From: Fidelibacterota bacterium
GTDB lineage: Bacteria > Fidelibacterota > Marinisomatia > Marinisomatales > TCS55
Direction of reading: 5' to 3'
Assembly (NCBI GenBank): GCA_002701945.1
Contig: NZXJ01000030.1
Location: forward strand, 7,297-12,959
Length of the DNA stretch: 5,663 bases
Shown here: in pieces, positions 1-5,663 of the stretch
Position numbering within the stretch: the first letter of the stretch is position 1
How the letters are laid out: each line of letters begins with the position of its first letter
Position numbers and translations under genes: made by a program
The notes under the pieces: model-generated
What the model saw: the letters and a program-made list of their open reading frames with translations, nothing else
Databases searched by the model: none
What the model was told of the DNA's origin: nothing

Positions 1-747
1 TCAAGAGATACATATTGTTTATCTAGTAAAGTGTTTTGGGGTGGTGAATTACCAACACAAAGAGGGCTAAGCGCCAAGCATATACATGATGCGTGTAATG
101 CAGCACTTCAACGAATGCAAGTAGATTACCTTGATTTGTTTTTTTGTCATCGCCCTGATCCAGATACTCCTATTGAGGAAACTGTACGAGCAATGCATTC
201 ATTAATATTGCAGGGTAAAATCATTTATTGGGGAACATCAGAATGGGGTGCTGATCAGATTGAAATGGCATACAAAATTTCTGAAGAAAAGAATCTTACA
301 CCCCCAACTATGGAACAACCTGAGTATAATATTTTCAATCGAAAGAAAATGGAAAATGAATTTCTTGATTTATTCAAGAGTAGAGGTCTTGGTACTACTA
401 TTTGGTCACCTCTAGCTTCTGGAATATTGACAGGAAAATACAAAAGCCAAATCCCCGATGGCACTAGAATGAATTTAAATGGTTATGAATTTTTGAAAGA
501 CAGACTGAATAGTGATATAGGAAAGAATATGATAAATATAACAAATAAGCTTGAAAAAGTTGCTGATAATGCAGGTATTCCTTTGGTTAATCTTGTTTTA
601 GGTTGGTGTCTTCAAAATAAAAATGTTAGTACTGTAATCCTTGGGGCATCAAACACAGATCAATTAAGGCAAAATTTAGCAACTATTGATTATTTAGAAC
701 AGTTTGATGATTCGTTAATGTTAGAAATCAATAATATTATTTCTTAA
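1..747 (+). CDS. Aldo/keto reductase, Kv-beta-like subfamily (5'-truncated by window edge)
   Basis: This is the C-terminal 248 residues of an NAD(P)H-dependent aldo/keto reductase, a soluble TIM-barrel enzyme that reduces aldehydes and ketones. The frame is open from base 1, so the GTG at 31 is an internal valine and not the start. About 75-80 N-terminal residues, including the Asp/Tyr part of the catalytic tetrad, should lie upstream of the window. Visible marks, numbered from the first codon, are the barrel-strand motif with the catalytic His (HRPDPDTP, His50), YWGTSEW (76-82), the EQPEYN segment near 105, a WSPLASGILTGKY-type motif and, near the C-terminus, ILGASNTDQL. This last motif matches the part of the family that binds the cofactor 2'-phosphate. 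The order and wording of these blocks follow potassium-channel beta subunits and bacterial YghZ-like reductases closely. The substrate cannot be inferred. The methyltransferase starts 32 bp downstream on the same strand, suggesting co-transcription. No terminator is visible between them. Confidence 0.93.
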   Translation, partial: SRDTYCLSSKVFWGGELPTQRGLSAKHIHDACNAALQRMQVDYLDLFFCHRPDPDTPIEETVRAMHSLILQGKIIYWGTSEWGADQIEMAYKISEEKNLTPPTMEQPEYNIFNRKKMENEFLDLFKSRGLGTTIWSPLASGILTGKYKSQIPDGTRMNLNGYEFLKDRLNSDIGKNMINITNKLEKVADNAGIPLVNLVLGWCLQNKNVSTVILGASNTDQLRQNLATIDYLEQFDDSLMLEINNIIS

Positions 748-766
748 TGTAATTATAAAAGAAAGT

Positions 767-771
767 AAGGA
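767..771 (+). promoter_or_regulatory. Ribosome binding site of the methyltransferase
   Basis: AAGGA lies 8 bases before the ATG at 780, a normal Shine-Dalgarno spacing. It is the only convincing Shine-Dalgarno among the four start codons visible in the window and it supports the choice of 780 as start. Confidence 0.55.
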
Positions 772-779
772 TTTAATAA

Positions 780-1385
780 ATGAATAAAGAGAATGGAACA
801 TATAATAAGCATCTGCAAAAATATTCAAGAATTGTTCAAGATGACAATGATGATTTAGTTTTACAATTCACGACTGAAGTATTAGGGTTGGAGTCACTGC
901 ATTGGGGATATTGGGATGATAATGATCAATTGAATCTTGAGAATCTTAAAAAAGCTCAGAAAAATTTTACTAGTCATTTATCAAGCTTCATTCCTGAAGG
1001 TGTAAGTCAAATTCTGGATGTGGGTTGTGGAATTGGCGATAATGCTCTCCATCTTTCTGAAAATGGATACAAGCTGACCTGTATTTCTCCTGATATAAAT
1101 CATCAAAAAGCATTTAAGAAACTAGAGAATGGGAAAATTAATTTTCATCTTAGTGGTATTGAAAAATTTTTTAGTGAAAAACAGTTTGATCTTGCGCTTA
1201 TGAGTGAATCAAGTAATTACTTTGACAAGGATATAGGTTTTGAAAAATTAGCGAGTTTAATAAAAGATCAAGGATTTATTCTATCTGCATCATTATTTAG
1301 AAAAAAGAATACTGAAGTTTATAGTAATTTTCATATTGAAAGTGAATGGCTTGAAAGTGCAAAAAAAATGGATTTGAAATTATAA
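780..1385 (+). CDS. Class I SAM-dependent methyltransferase, N-terminal part before a frameshift
   Basis: This open frame encodes 201 residues with a Rossmann-fold SAM-binding domain. Motif I is ILDVGCGIGDN (78-88), preceded by a LHWGYW segment (40-45) typical of small-molecule methyltransferases of the sarcosine/dimethylglycine, coclaurine N-methyltransferase and polyketide O-methyltransferase kind. A later strand, FDLALMSES (136-144), fits motif IV, and GFILSAS (165-171) fits motif V. The last five codons before TAA are out of register with the family, because the expected C-terminal region follows in the -1 frame (separate entry). With one extra A in the run at 1361-1368 the product would be 291 residues, a normal length for this group. 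The ATG at 780 has an AAGGA ribosome binding site. The gene sits 32 bp behind the aldo/keto reductase and is probably translated from the same message. The methyl acceptor is unknown. The gene may be a recent pseudogene, a slippage-rescued gene, or intact with a homopolymer error in the assembly. Confidence 0.85.
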   Translation: MNKENGTYNKHLQKYSRIVQDDNDDLVLQFTTEVLGLESLHWGYWDDNDQLNLENLKKAQKNFTSHLSSFIPEGVSQILDVGCGIGDNALHLSENGYKLTCISPDINHQKAFKKLENGKINFHLSGIEKFFSEKQFDLALMSESSNYFDKDIGFEKLASLIKDQGFILSASLFRKKNTEVYSNFHIESEWLESAKKMDLKL

Positions 1386-1654
1386 ATGAAGATGATATTA
1401 CTGAAAAAGTTTTACCTTCATCTGAAATTGGTAGAGACATACTTGATCAATATGCTGTTCCATCGCTAGAAGTAATGATAAAATACTTAACAAAATCCAA
1501 AGGTATAAAGAGTCGGTTATTTTCATATTTTGTAGAATCAAATTTTCAAAAATTGAAGGAATATGTAACAGATGGTTATGTATCACATATGTTAGACCCA
1601 AACCTTTTTCAAGAAAATGCTAGATATGTAATATATCTAATGAAAAAAAAATAA
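1361..1654 (+). pseudogene. Out-of-frame C-terminal part of the methyltransferase
   Basis: Reading from the A run in the -1 frame relative to the upstream gene gives 94 further codons from GGA at 1370, ending in KKK and a TAA at 1652-1654. The translation begins GFEIINEDDITEKVLPS. The D-I-T-x-x-V-x-P pattern followed by a helical region and a final ARYVIYLMKKK strand is what is normally found at the C-terminus of such methyltransferases. No start codon or ribosome binding site suits independent translation of this part, so it belongs to the gene starting at 780. The frame break lies within GC(A)8TGG at 1359-1371. One additional A restores a single 291-residue frame. The stop is one base from the stop of the convergent gene on the other strand. 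Confidence 0.8.
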
Positions 1655-1655
1655 T

Positions 1656-3974
1656 TTAATCTAGTAGGGATCCTTCAATGCTCTCTTCTAGAGAGCGTGC
1701 TGTATTTAAAAATTCTTCTACTGTTAATTCTTTCATATATACTAAACCATGCGTAGCTCGAAAGTGTGGATCTTCATTTTGATACCAAAAATCTTTCCCA
1801 AGTATTAACTCCATTGTCCTATGTTGTTCTACCCATATTTTCTGAGTTAGATCACAGAAAGGACCATCTAATTCGTAGCTTGGAAAAGATGCTTCTTTTT
1901 GACTGATATAACACGTCATAAATGTATCTCTTAAAACTGCCATTGAATTGAGAGAAACAGGAAACATAATGTCAGCTTCTGCAGAGTCAAAACGATACCA
2001 TACATTTCTGTATCCCCATATTTTTACATTTGACATATCTTTTTTCTTTGATACGATTCGTAATGCTTCAGCAATTGATTGTAATACTTTATAGTGTGTG
2101 TCTGGACCACTACCTTCAGGATCAAGTGCTAAAGTAATAATCTCAGGATTTGTATTGTTTATTAATTCAATAATTGGTTTTATATCACGTTCACGATCAG
2201 GTGTTTCAGTGAAAATATCCCCTTTGTAAAAACCAAGACGTAAATGAAAAATATTTTTGATATCAACACCATAATGAGCCCAAGTTAATTCTTCTTCAAA
2301 CTCCCGAAGCATACCTTTTAATTTTTGAATATCAGGAGGATTTTTTTCTCCATCATAGCAATTTGAAAAATATTGAATAATATGATTTATTTTTTGTATT
2401 AATTCATCTTGAGATTTCAGATTATAAATATTAACTAAAGATCTAACCATCCGATGACAAATACCCCGAATTTGTCCGAAGGTATTTTGTGATGCTACTT
2501 TATCTAAATAATGATAAATATCTTTGTCTGTTTTTAACATAAATCCTTTTTCAAAAAAATCAGGATATTTTATCATCTGAATTTTTTCTGAATTAATTAG
2601 TTCTAATGTATTTGATAAAAGATCTGAGATATATTTATTTGTGACTGATGTGAATCCAGAAGTCATGATTGCAAAATAGTTAGTATTATGAGAGGATCGA
2701 ACTAAGTGGTGAATTACAGGTGAATAACCTAATAAGATATCATCATGATGTGGACCAGTATGTAAAATTGTTTTATCAGAAGGGAGATTATTACTTTTTA
2801 GAATCTTTTGTTTCATTTGATCTATGAATTCATTACCAGTATCTTTATTAATATTTGGTATAGATGATGTAATATGGTTGTCAACTATATCTTTTTGAGT
2901 CAGACGACTTCCAAATTTGTTCAGATTCTTACATAACTTTATTAAGGCTCGGTTTTTTTCCTCTGTATTCCAATTCCTTGAACTATTATTTATATCATCA
3001 AGTAGATACGCTGCACCTTTTGTAAGGTAAAAGCGACTTCCAATTGAATTTCTAAGGACTGTTGCGGGAAATTTGATATTTTCTTTTTTCTCGAGTGAGT
3101 CTTTAACAATTTTTGCTTTTGACCTTCCAGCAGCAAAGATAATTGCTGTTACATCAGGATTTTTAATTATTGTAGAAAGACCAATGGTAATAACTAATCG
3201 ATTTCGTGAAATTTCAATTCCTCCTAAGTCTGAAGCTGAGGTAGCCTGAGTTTCGAAATTAGTTTTTAGAATTCTAGTTGTCGAATTATGATCTGAACCT
3301 CTGACATTGAAAGCAATATGTCCATCAGGACCAATACCGCCAAGGAAAAAACCAATTCCACCAAAATCTGCAATTTTATTTTCATATTCACTACACCATT
3401 GATCAATCGCAAAAATCGTTTGTTTTTGTTTTTCTTCAATATCGGATTTAGTATCTCGATGTCTGAGGGATAGATCTATCTTATAATCAGGAAAAATATC
3501 TTTAATTGTTTCATTAACTAAATGTGGAATTTCAAAGCTATTTATTAATAAACTATTTTTTGAATCTAAACCAAAACCATCTATATAGAATTTTTTAACA
3601 AAATGATAAAAACTATTATGTTGTGATGGATCAATCGGATAAAATTCATCAATTTGAACAAATTTCAAATGATTTAATTTTGGTTTATTATTAGTATGTA
3701 ATCCATTTTCTTTACAAATTTTTTCTACTTCTGGTTTTTCCCAATTTGAAAGAATGTATTGAGTCCATTTGATAAAATATTCAGGAGTTTTACCTGTAGG
3801 AAGACTAATAACCCCATTAGGATTATCTAATGCCCATTCTAAGAATCTAAGAGAAGTTAATAAGCCTAGATCAGGAATATTATCAACAAGTATATAAGGA
3901 ATTTTGGTAGTTGGTTTACTTAAATGAGATTTAGCCAGAAAGACATTTTCTACATTGGAATATTTTACCTTCAT
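1656..3974 (-). CDS. Bifunctional fusion: NagB-like glucosamine-6-phosphate deaminase + PIG-L/LmbE deacetylase
   Basis: The protein has 772 residues and no signal peptide, so it should be cytoplasmic. Residues about 25-325 form a NagB/RpiA-type sugar-phosphate isomerase domain. It has the phosphate loop SLPTGKTP (57-64), the catalytic-base region QIDEFYP with Asp109, GGIGPDGHIAFN (212-223; Asp217 and His219 match Asp141 and His143 of E. coli NagB) and GRSKAK with Lys286. The position of E. coli Glu148 is Val224. Residues about 400-745 form a PIG-L/LmbE domain of zinc-dependent N-deacetylases. It has PHHDDILLG (408-416), where His409, Asp411 and Asp412 replace the usual AHPDDE, and GPDTHYKV with His627 as likely third zinc ligand. 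By family knowledge the pair could deacetylate an N-acetylglucosamine derivative and then convert GlcN-6-P to fructose-6-P, but this is inferred. Similar fusions occur in Bacteroidetes, to my recollection at about 650 residues; this one is longer. Its start has no Shine-Dalgarno. It is transcribed alone, divergent from the hydroxylase gene. Confidence 0.9.
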   Translation of the reverse strand: MKVKYSNVENVFLAKSHLSKPTTKIPYILVDNIPDLGLLTSLRFLEWALDNPNGVISLPTGKTPEYFIKWTQYILSNWEKPEVEKICKENGLHTNNKPKLNHLKFVQIDEFYPIDPSQHNSFYHFVKKFYIDGFGLDSKNSLLINSFEIPHLVNETIKDIFPDYKIDLSLRHRDTKSDIEEKQKQTIFAIDQWCSEYENKIADFGGIGFFLGGIGPDGHIAFNVRGSDHNSTTRILKTNFETQATSASDLGGIEISRNRLVITIGLSTIIKNPDVTAIIFAAGRSKAKIVKDSLEKKENIKFPATVLRNSIGSRFYLTKGAAYLLDDINNSSRNWNTEEKNRALIKLCKNLNKFGSRLTQKDIVDNHITSSIPNINKDTGNEFIDQMKQKILKSNNLPSDKTILHTGPHHDDILLGYSPVIHHLVRSSHNTNYFAIMTSGFTSVTNKYISDLLSNTLELINSEKIQMIKYPDFFEKGFMLKTDKDIYHYLDKVASQNTFGQIRGICHRMVRSLVNIYNLKSQDELIQKINHIIQYFSNCYDGEKNPPDIQKLKGMLREFEEELTWAHYGVDIKNIFHLRLGFYKGDIFTETPDRERDIKPIIELINNTNPEIITLALDPEGSGPDTHYKVLQSIAEALRIVSKKKDMSNVKIWGYRNVWYRFDSAEADIMFPVSLNSMAVLRDTFMTCYISQKEASFPSYELDGPFCDLTQKIWVEQHRTMELILGKDFWYQNEDPHFRATHGLVYMKELTVEEFLNTARSLEESIEGSLLD

Positions 3975-3992
3975 TTATATCGAATAATTAAA

Positions 3993-4003
3993 ATCACTGT
4001 GAT
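3993..4003. promoter_or_regulatory. Possible operator palindrome upstream of the NagB/PIG-L gene
   Basis: ATCAC-T-GTGAT is a perfect 5-bp inverted repeat around a single central base. It lies 18 bp before the start codon of the minus-strand fusion gene (ATG at 3974-3972), in the only divergent intergenic region of the window. It is the least AT-rich stretch of an otherwise almost pure A/T spacer. The position just downstream of a TATAAT box on the minus strand would suit a repressor. No regulator can be named, and a chance palindrome of this size is quite possible. Confidence 0.25.
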
Positions 4004-4015
4004 AAATTACAATTA

Positions 4016-4021
4016 ATTATA
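4016..4021 (-). promoter_or_regulatory. Weak candidate -10 box for the NagB/PIG-L gene
   Basis: On the minus strand this reads TATAAT, an exact sigma-70 -10 hexamer about 42 bp upstream of the fusion gene's start codon. The best -35 at 17 bp spacing is ATGTTA, only 3 of 6 matches to TTGACA. In a region this rich in A and T such a hexamer is expected by chance. If the organism is a Bacteroidota, its main sigma factor would use a different consensus. Confidence 0.15.
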
Positions 4022-4080
4022 TATTTTAAAAAATATGATAACATTAACTTTAAATGAGTAACATTCAATTATAACTATTT

Positions 4081-5346
4081 ATGAGCTTTTATATTAAATC
4101 TTTATTTGTTGCAGTACCTATCTTCATGATTCTAATTGCTATAGAGGCAATCGTTGCGAAGAGAAGGGGTATCAGAATTAATAGACAAGCAGATGTTATT
4201 GCAAGTCTTAGTTCTGGTGTTACAAAAATAATCAAAGATGGTGTAAAGTATGGTTTTGCAATAATTGGGTATGCTTGGTTAGTTAATAATTTAACAATTT
4301 TTCATATTGAAAATATTTGGATTGCTGTAATAATAGCATTTTTAGTACAAGACTTTACTGGTTATTGTATTCATCGTCTAAAACATAGGGTTAATATTCT
4401 ATGGAATAGACATGTAATTCATCACAGTAGTGAAGATTTTAATTTAGCATGTGCATTAAGACAATCAATTTCAGAAGCGGTTAACTTTTCTGCAATTTTT
4501 ATGATACCAGCAGCTTTACTGGGTGTGCCTCTTAAAATATTTGTTATTCTCGGACCAATACACTTCTTTTTTCAATTTTGGTATCATACTCAATTAATTG
4601 GTAGAATGGGTATTTTTGAACATTTTCTAGTTACCCCGTCTCACCATAGAGTACACCATGCTATAAACCCTGAATATATTGACAAAAATTATGGTCAAAT
4701 TCTTATTATTTGGGATAAACTTTTTGGTTCTTTTCAAGCTGAGATGGATGACATCAAGCCCGTATATGGAACATTGAAACCAGTTCATACTTGGAATCCA
4801 GTAATTATTAACTTTAAACATCTTTGGCAATTATTAAAAGATGCCTGGCATGCTGAAAGATATTTTGATAAGGTTCGTATTTGGTTTATGCCAACAGGGT
4901 GGAGGCCAGCAGATGTTAAAGAAAAATTTCCGTTACTAGAGATTTCAAATCCAGCCAAACAATTAAAGTACAATACAAATAATTCCAATTGGATGTTTGC
5001 ATATTCATGGACTCAATTAGTAATTACTCACATGTTACTATTCCATTTACTGATAGTTTTTTCTAGCCATAGTAATATAATGAATTATCTATATGCTGGA
5101 GTTCTACTTTTAAGTGTTTTCTCATTTACATCGATATTAGATAATAATAATTATGCATTTATAGCTGAGTTCATTAAATCTATTTTATTTTTCGTTCTTT
5201 TATATATTCAAGATTTTTCTTGGTATGGACTAGAGGGCCTCATGGTGTATATATTGATAACATATATCATATGCTCTTTATTATTAACATACTATCTACA
5301 AAACAATGAGAAGAATAATCGTTCTATTAGCCCTAATCCAGTATAG
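4081..5346 (+). CDS. Sterol desaturase / fatty acid hydroxylase superfamily membrane protein
   Basis: This is a 421-residue integral membrane di-iron oxygenase of the fatty acid hydroxylase superfamily, which hydroxylates or desaturates lipids using O2 (sterol C-4 and C-5 oxidases, alkylglycerol monooxygenase, carotenoid hydroxylases). The metal-binding histidine clusters are all present: HRLKH (98-102), HVIHH (111-115) and HRVHH (189-193), with a further FWYHT (His169). The third cluster is followed by NPEYIDKNYG and WDKLFGSF, as in alkylglycerol-monooxygenase-like members. Hydrophobic segments lie near 5-25, 55-70, 78-96 and 135-165. A conserved-looking soluble stretch with FMPTGWRPADV (269-279) leads to about four more hydrophobic segments (roughly 308-328, 335-352, 360-377, 385-406), an extension beyond the catalytic core. 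The ATG at 4081 is the first in frame after a stop at 4072-4074, and it places a membrane segment directly at the N-terminus. No Shine-Dalgarno is visible. The substrate is unknown. The next gene starts 39 bp downstream on the same strand. Confidence 0.92.
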   Translation: MSFYIKSLFVAVPIFMILIAIEAIVAKRRGIRINRQADVIASLSSGVTKIIKDGVKYGFAIIGYAWLVNNLTIFHIENIWIAVIIAFLVQDFTGYCIHRLKHRVNILWNRHVIHHSSEDFNLACALRQSISEAVNFSAIFMIPAALLGVPLKIFVILGPIHFFFQFWYHTQLIGRMGIFEHFLVTPSHHRVHHAINPEYIDKNYGQILIIWDKLFGSFQAEMDDIKPVYGTLKPVHTWNPVIINFKHLWQLLKDAWHAERYFDKVRIWFMPTGWRPADVKEKFPLLEISNPAKQLKYNTNNSNWMFAYSWTQLVITHMLLFHLLIVFSSHSNIMNYLYAGVLLLSVFSFTSILDNNNYAFIAEFIKSILFFVLLYIQDFSWYGLEGLMVYILITYIICSLLLTYYLQNNEKNNRSISPNPV

Positions 5347-5361
5347 TTATTTAAATCTTAT

Positions 5362-5394
5362 TTTATTCATAACAAATTATGCTCTATGAATAAA
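5362..5394 (+). repeat. Inverted repeat embracing the start codon of the last gene
   Basis: TTTATTCATA (5362-5371) is the exact reverse complement of TATGAATAAA (5385-5394), with a 13-base loop. The ATG of the downstream gene (5386-5388) sits inside the right arm, so a hairpin in the message would pair the start codon. Eight of the ten pairs are A-T, so the stem is weak. No T tract directly follows it, so it is not a normal intrinsic terminator. Confidence 0.4.
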
Positions 5395-5663
5395 CCATTA
5401 AAAATATCATTTTTTTCCTCTGGAATAATTTTATTCTTTGGGTTTTACTTTTTTTATCCATTTGGGCTTCCCAATGTCAAAAATTATTTTGAACCAATTG
5501 GAGAACGAACTCTTCAAAAGGATGAAATTGGACAATTCAACTATGTATATAATACCTATGAAATTATGGATTTAACTGGTGATGAATTTATTGGTTGGGA
5601 TGTATCAGAACAGTTACGATGGAGATATGGAATTGCTTTTTCATCCTATGCAATGCCATCGAT
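5386..5663 (+). CDS. Membrane-anchored or secreted protein, possibly linalool dehydratase/isomerase-like (3'-truncated by window edge)
   Basis: The frame is open from ATG at 5386 to the window end, giving 92 residues. The N-terminus is MNKP followed by a hydrophobic stretch (about 8-26, ISFFSSGIILFFGFYFFYP) that looks like a signal anchor or uncleaved signal peptide with no lipobox. The remainder would therefore be outside the cytoplasmic membrane. The visible mature part contains N52-Y53, F68-x-x-W71-D72 and YGIAFSSYAMPS (81-92). From memory, the periplasmic linalool dehydratase/isomerase (Ldi) of Castellaniella defragrans has a similarly spaced NYI, FEAWE and YSIAFYAYGLAS near its N-terminus. 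That is the only basis for the suggested family. The frame is the same as that of the preceding hydroxylase and stays open between the two genes, but the ATG at 5386 gives a proper N-terminus. No Shine-Dalgarno is visible, and an inverted repeat covers the start. It is probably co-transcribed with the hydroxylase gene. Confidence 0.7.
   Translation, partial: MNKPLKISFFSSGIILFFGFYFFYPFGLPNVKNYFEPIGERTLQKDEIGQFNYVYNTYEIMDLTGDEFIGWDVSEQLRWRYGIAFSSYAMPS

Noticed and set aside
31..33. GTG as a start codon of the aldo/keto reductase
   Set aside because: The frame is open and family-like upstream to base 1 and the barrel would be cut within a strand. The true start lies outside the window.
255..464. 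69-codon open frame on the minus strand inside the aldo/keto reductase
   Set aside because: It is antisense to a clearly conserved gene, resembles no family and has no ribosome binding site.
1398..1601. 67-codon open frame on the minus strand behind the methyltransferase stop
   Set aside because: The plus strand here encodes the conserved methyltransferase C-terminus in the -1 frame, so this is a shadow of it.
1680..1696. Hairpin GCTCTCT-TCT-AGAGAGC as an intrinsic terminator
   Set aside because: It lies inside the coding end of the fusion gene and no T tract follows directly on either strand.
4021..4036. A/T-only inverted repeat ATATTTT-AA-AAAATAT in the divergent spacer
   Set aside because: It is low-complexity sequence in which such symmetry is expected by chance.
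4627..4988. Two 67-codon minus-strand frames within the hydroxylase gene
   Set aside because: Both are antisense to the third histidine cluster and the following region and show no domain or signal of their own.
1..5663. Mobile element, CRISPR, toxin-antitoxin or defence system
   Set aside because: I found no transposase, terminal repeats, regularly spaced repeats, small paired genes or nuclease/helicase motifs. All genes look like metabolic or lipid-modifying functions.

Overview
The window is about 5.7 kb of AT-rich DNA, roughly 30% GC by eye. It is densely coded and contains parts or all of five protein genes. I saw no RNA gene, insertion sequence or CRISPR array. The gene content resembles a free-living bacterium of the Bacteroidota/FCB type, possibly marine. 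Three things point that way: a glucosamine-6-phosphate deaminase domain fused to a PIG-L/LmbE deacetylase domain, a long sterol-desaturase-family protein with extra C-terminal membrane segments, and start codons that mostly lack a Shine-Dalgarno sequence. This placement is an inference and could be wrong.

Layout. (1) From the left edge to 747 (+) is the C-terminal three quarters of an aldo/keto reductase of the Kv-beta-like type. (2) At 780, 32 bp downstream on the same strand, a class I SAM-dependent methyltransferase begins. Its frame stops at 1385, but the family-like C-terminus continues in the -1 frame to 1654, so the gene is split by a one-base frameshift in a run of eight A. (3) Converging on it, with one base between the stops, is the 772-aa NagB/PIG-L fusion (1656-3974, -). 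(4) A 106-bp, very AT-rich divergent intergenic region follows, with a small perfect palindrome just upstream of the fusion gene. (5) A 421-aa di-iron sterol desaturase/fatty acid hydroxylase-family membrane protein is at 4081-5346 (+). (6) After 39 bp an N-terminally anchored protein starts at 5386 (+) and runs off the right edge. Its visible end has a sparse resemblance to linalool dehydratase/isomerase (Ldi) proteins.

How they fit together. The reductase and methyltransferase look like one transcription unit, and so do the hydroxylase and the last gene. The fusion gene is alone on the other strand. The fusion would suit amino-sugar processing: N-deacetylation followed by deamination/isomerisation to fructose-6-phosphate. 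However, both active-site motifs differ from the textbook forms. The other genes (reductase, methyltransferase, membrane hydroxylase, possible Ldi-like protein) could belong to lipid or isoprenoid modification, but no substrate can be read from the sequence. I do not see a clear new defence or mobile system here. The items most worth checking are the phase-correct slippery A run in the methyltransferase, the altered catalytic residues in the fusion, and the identity of the last gene.
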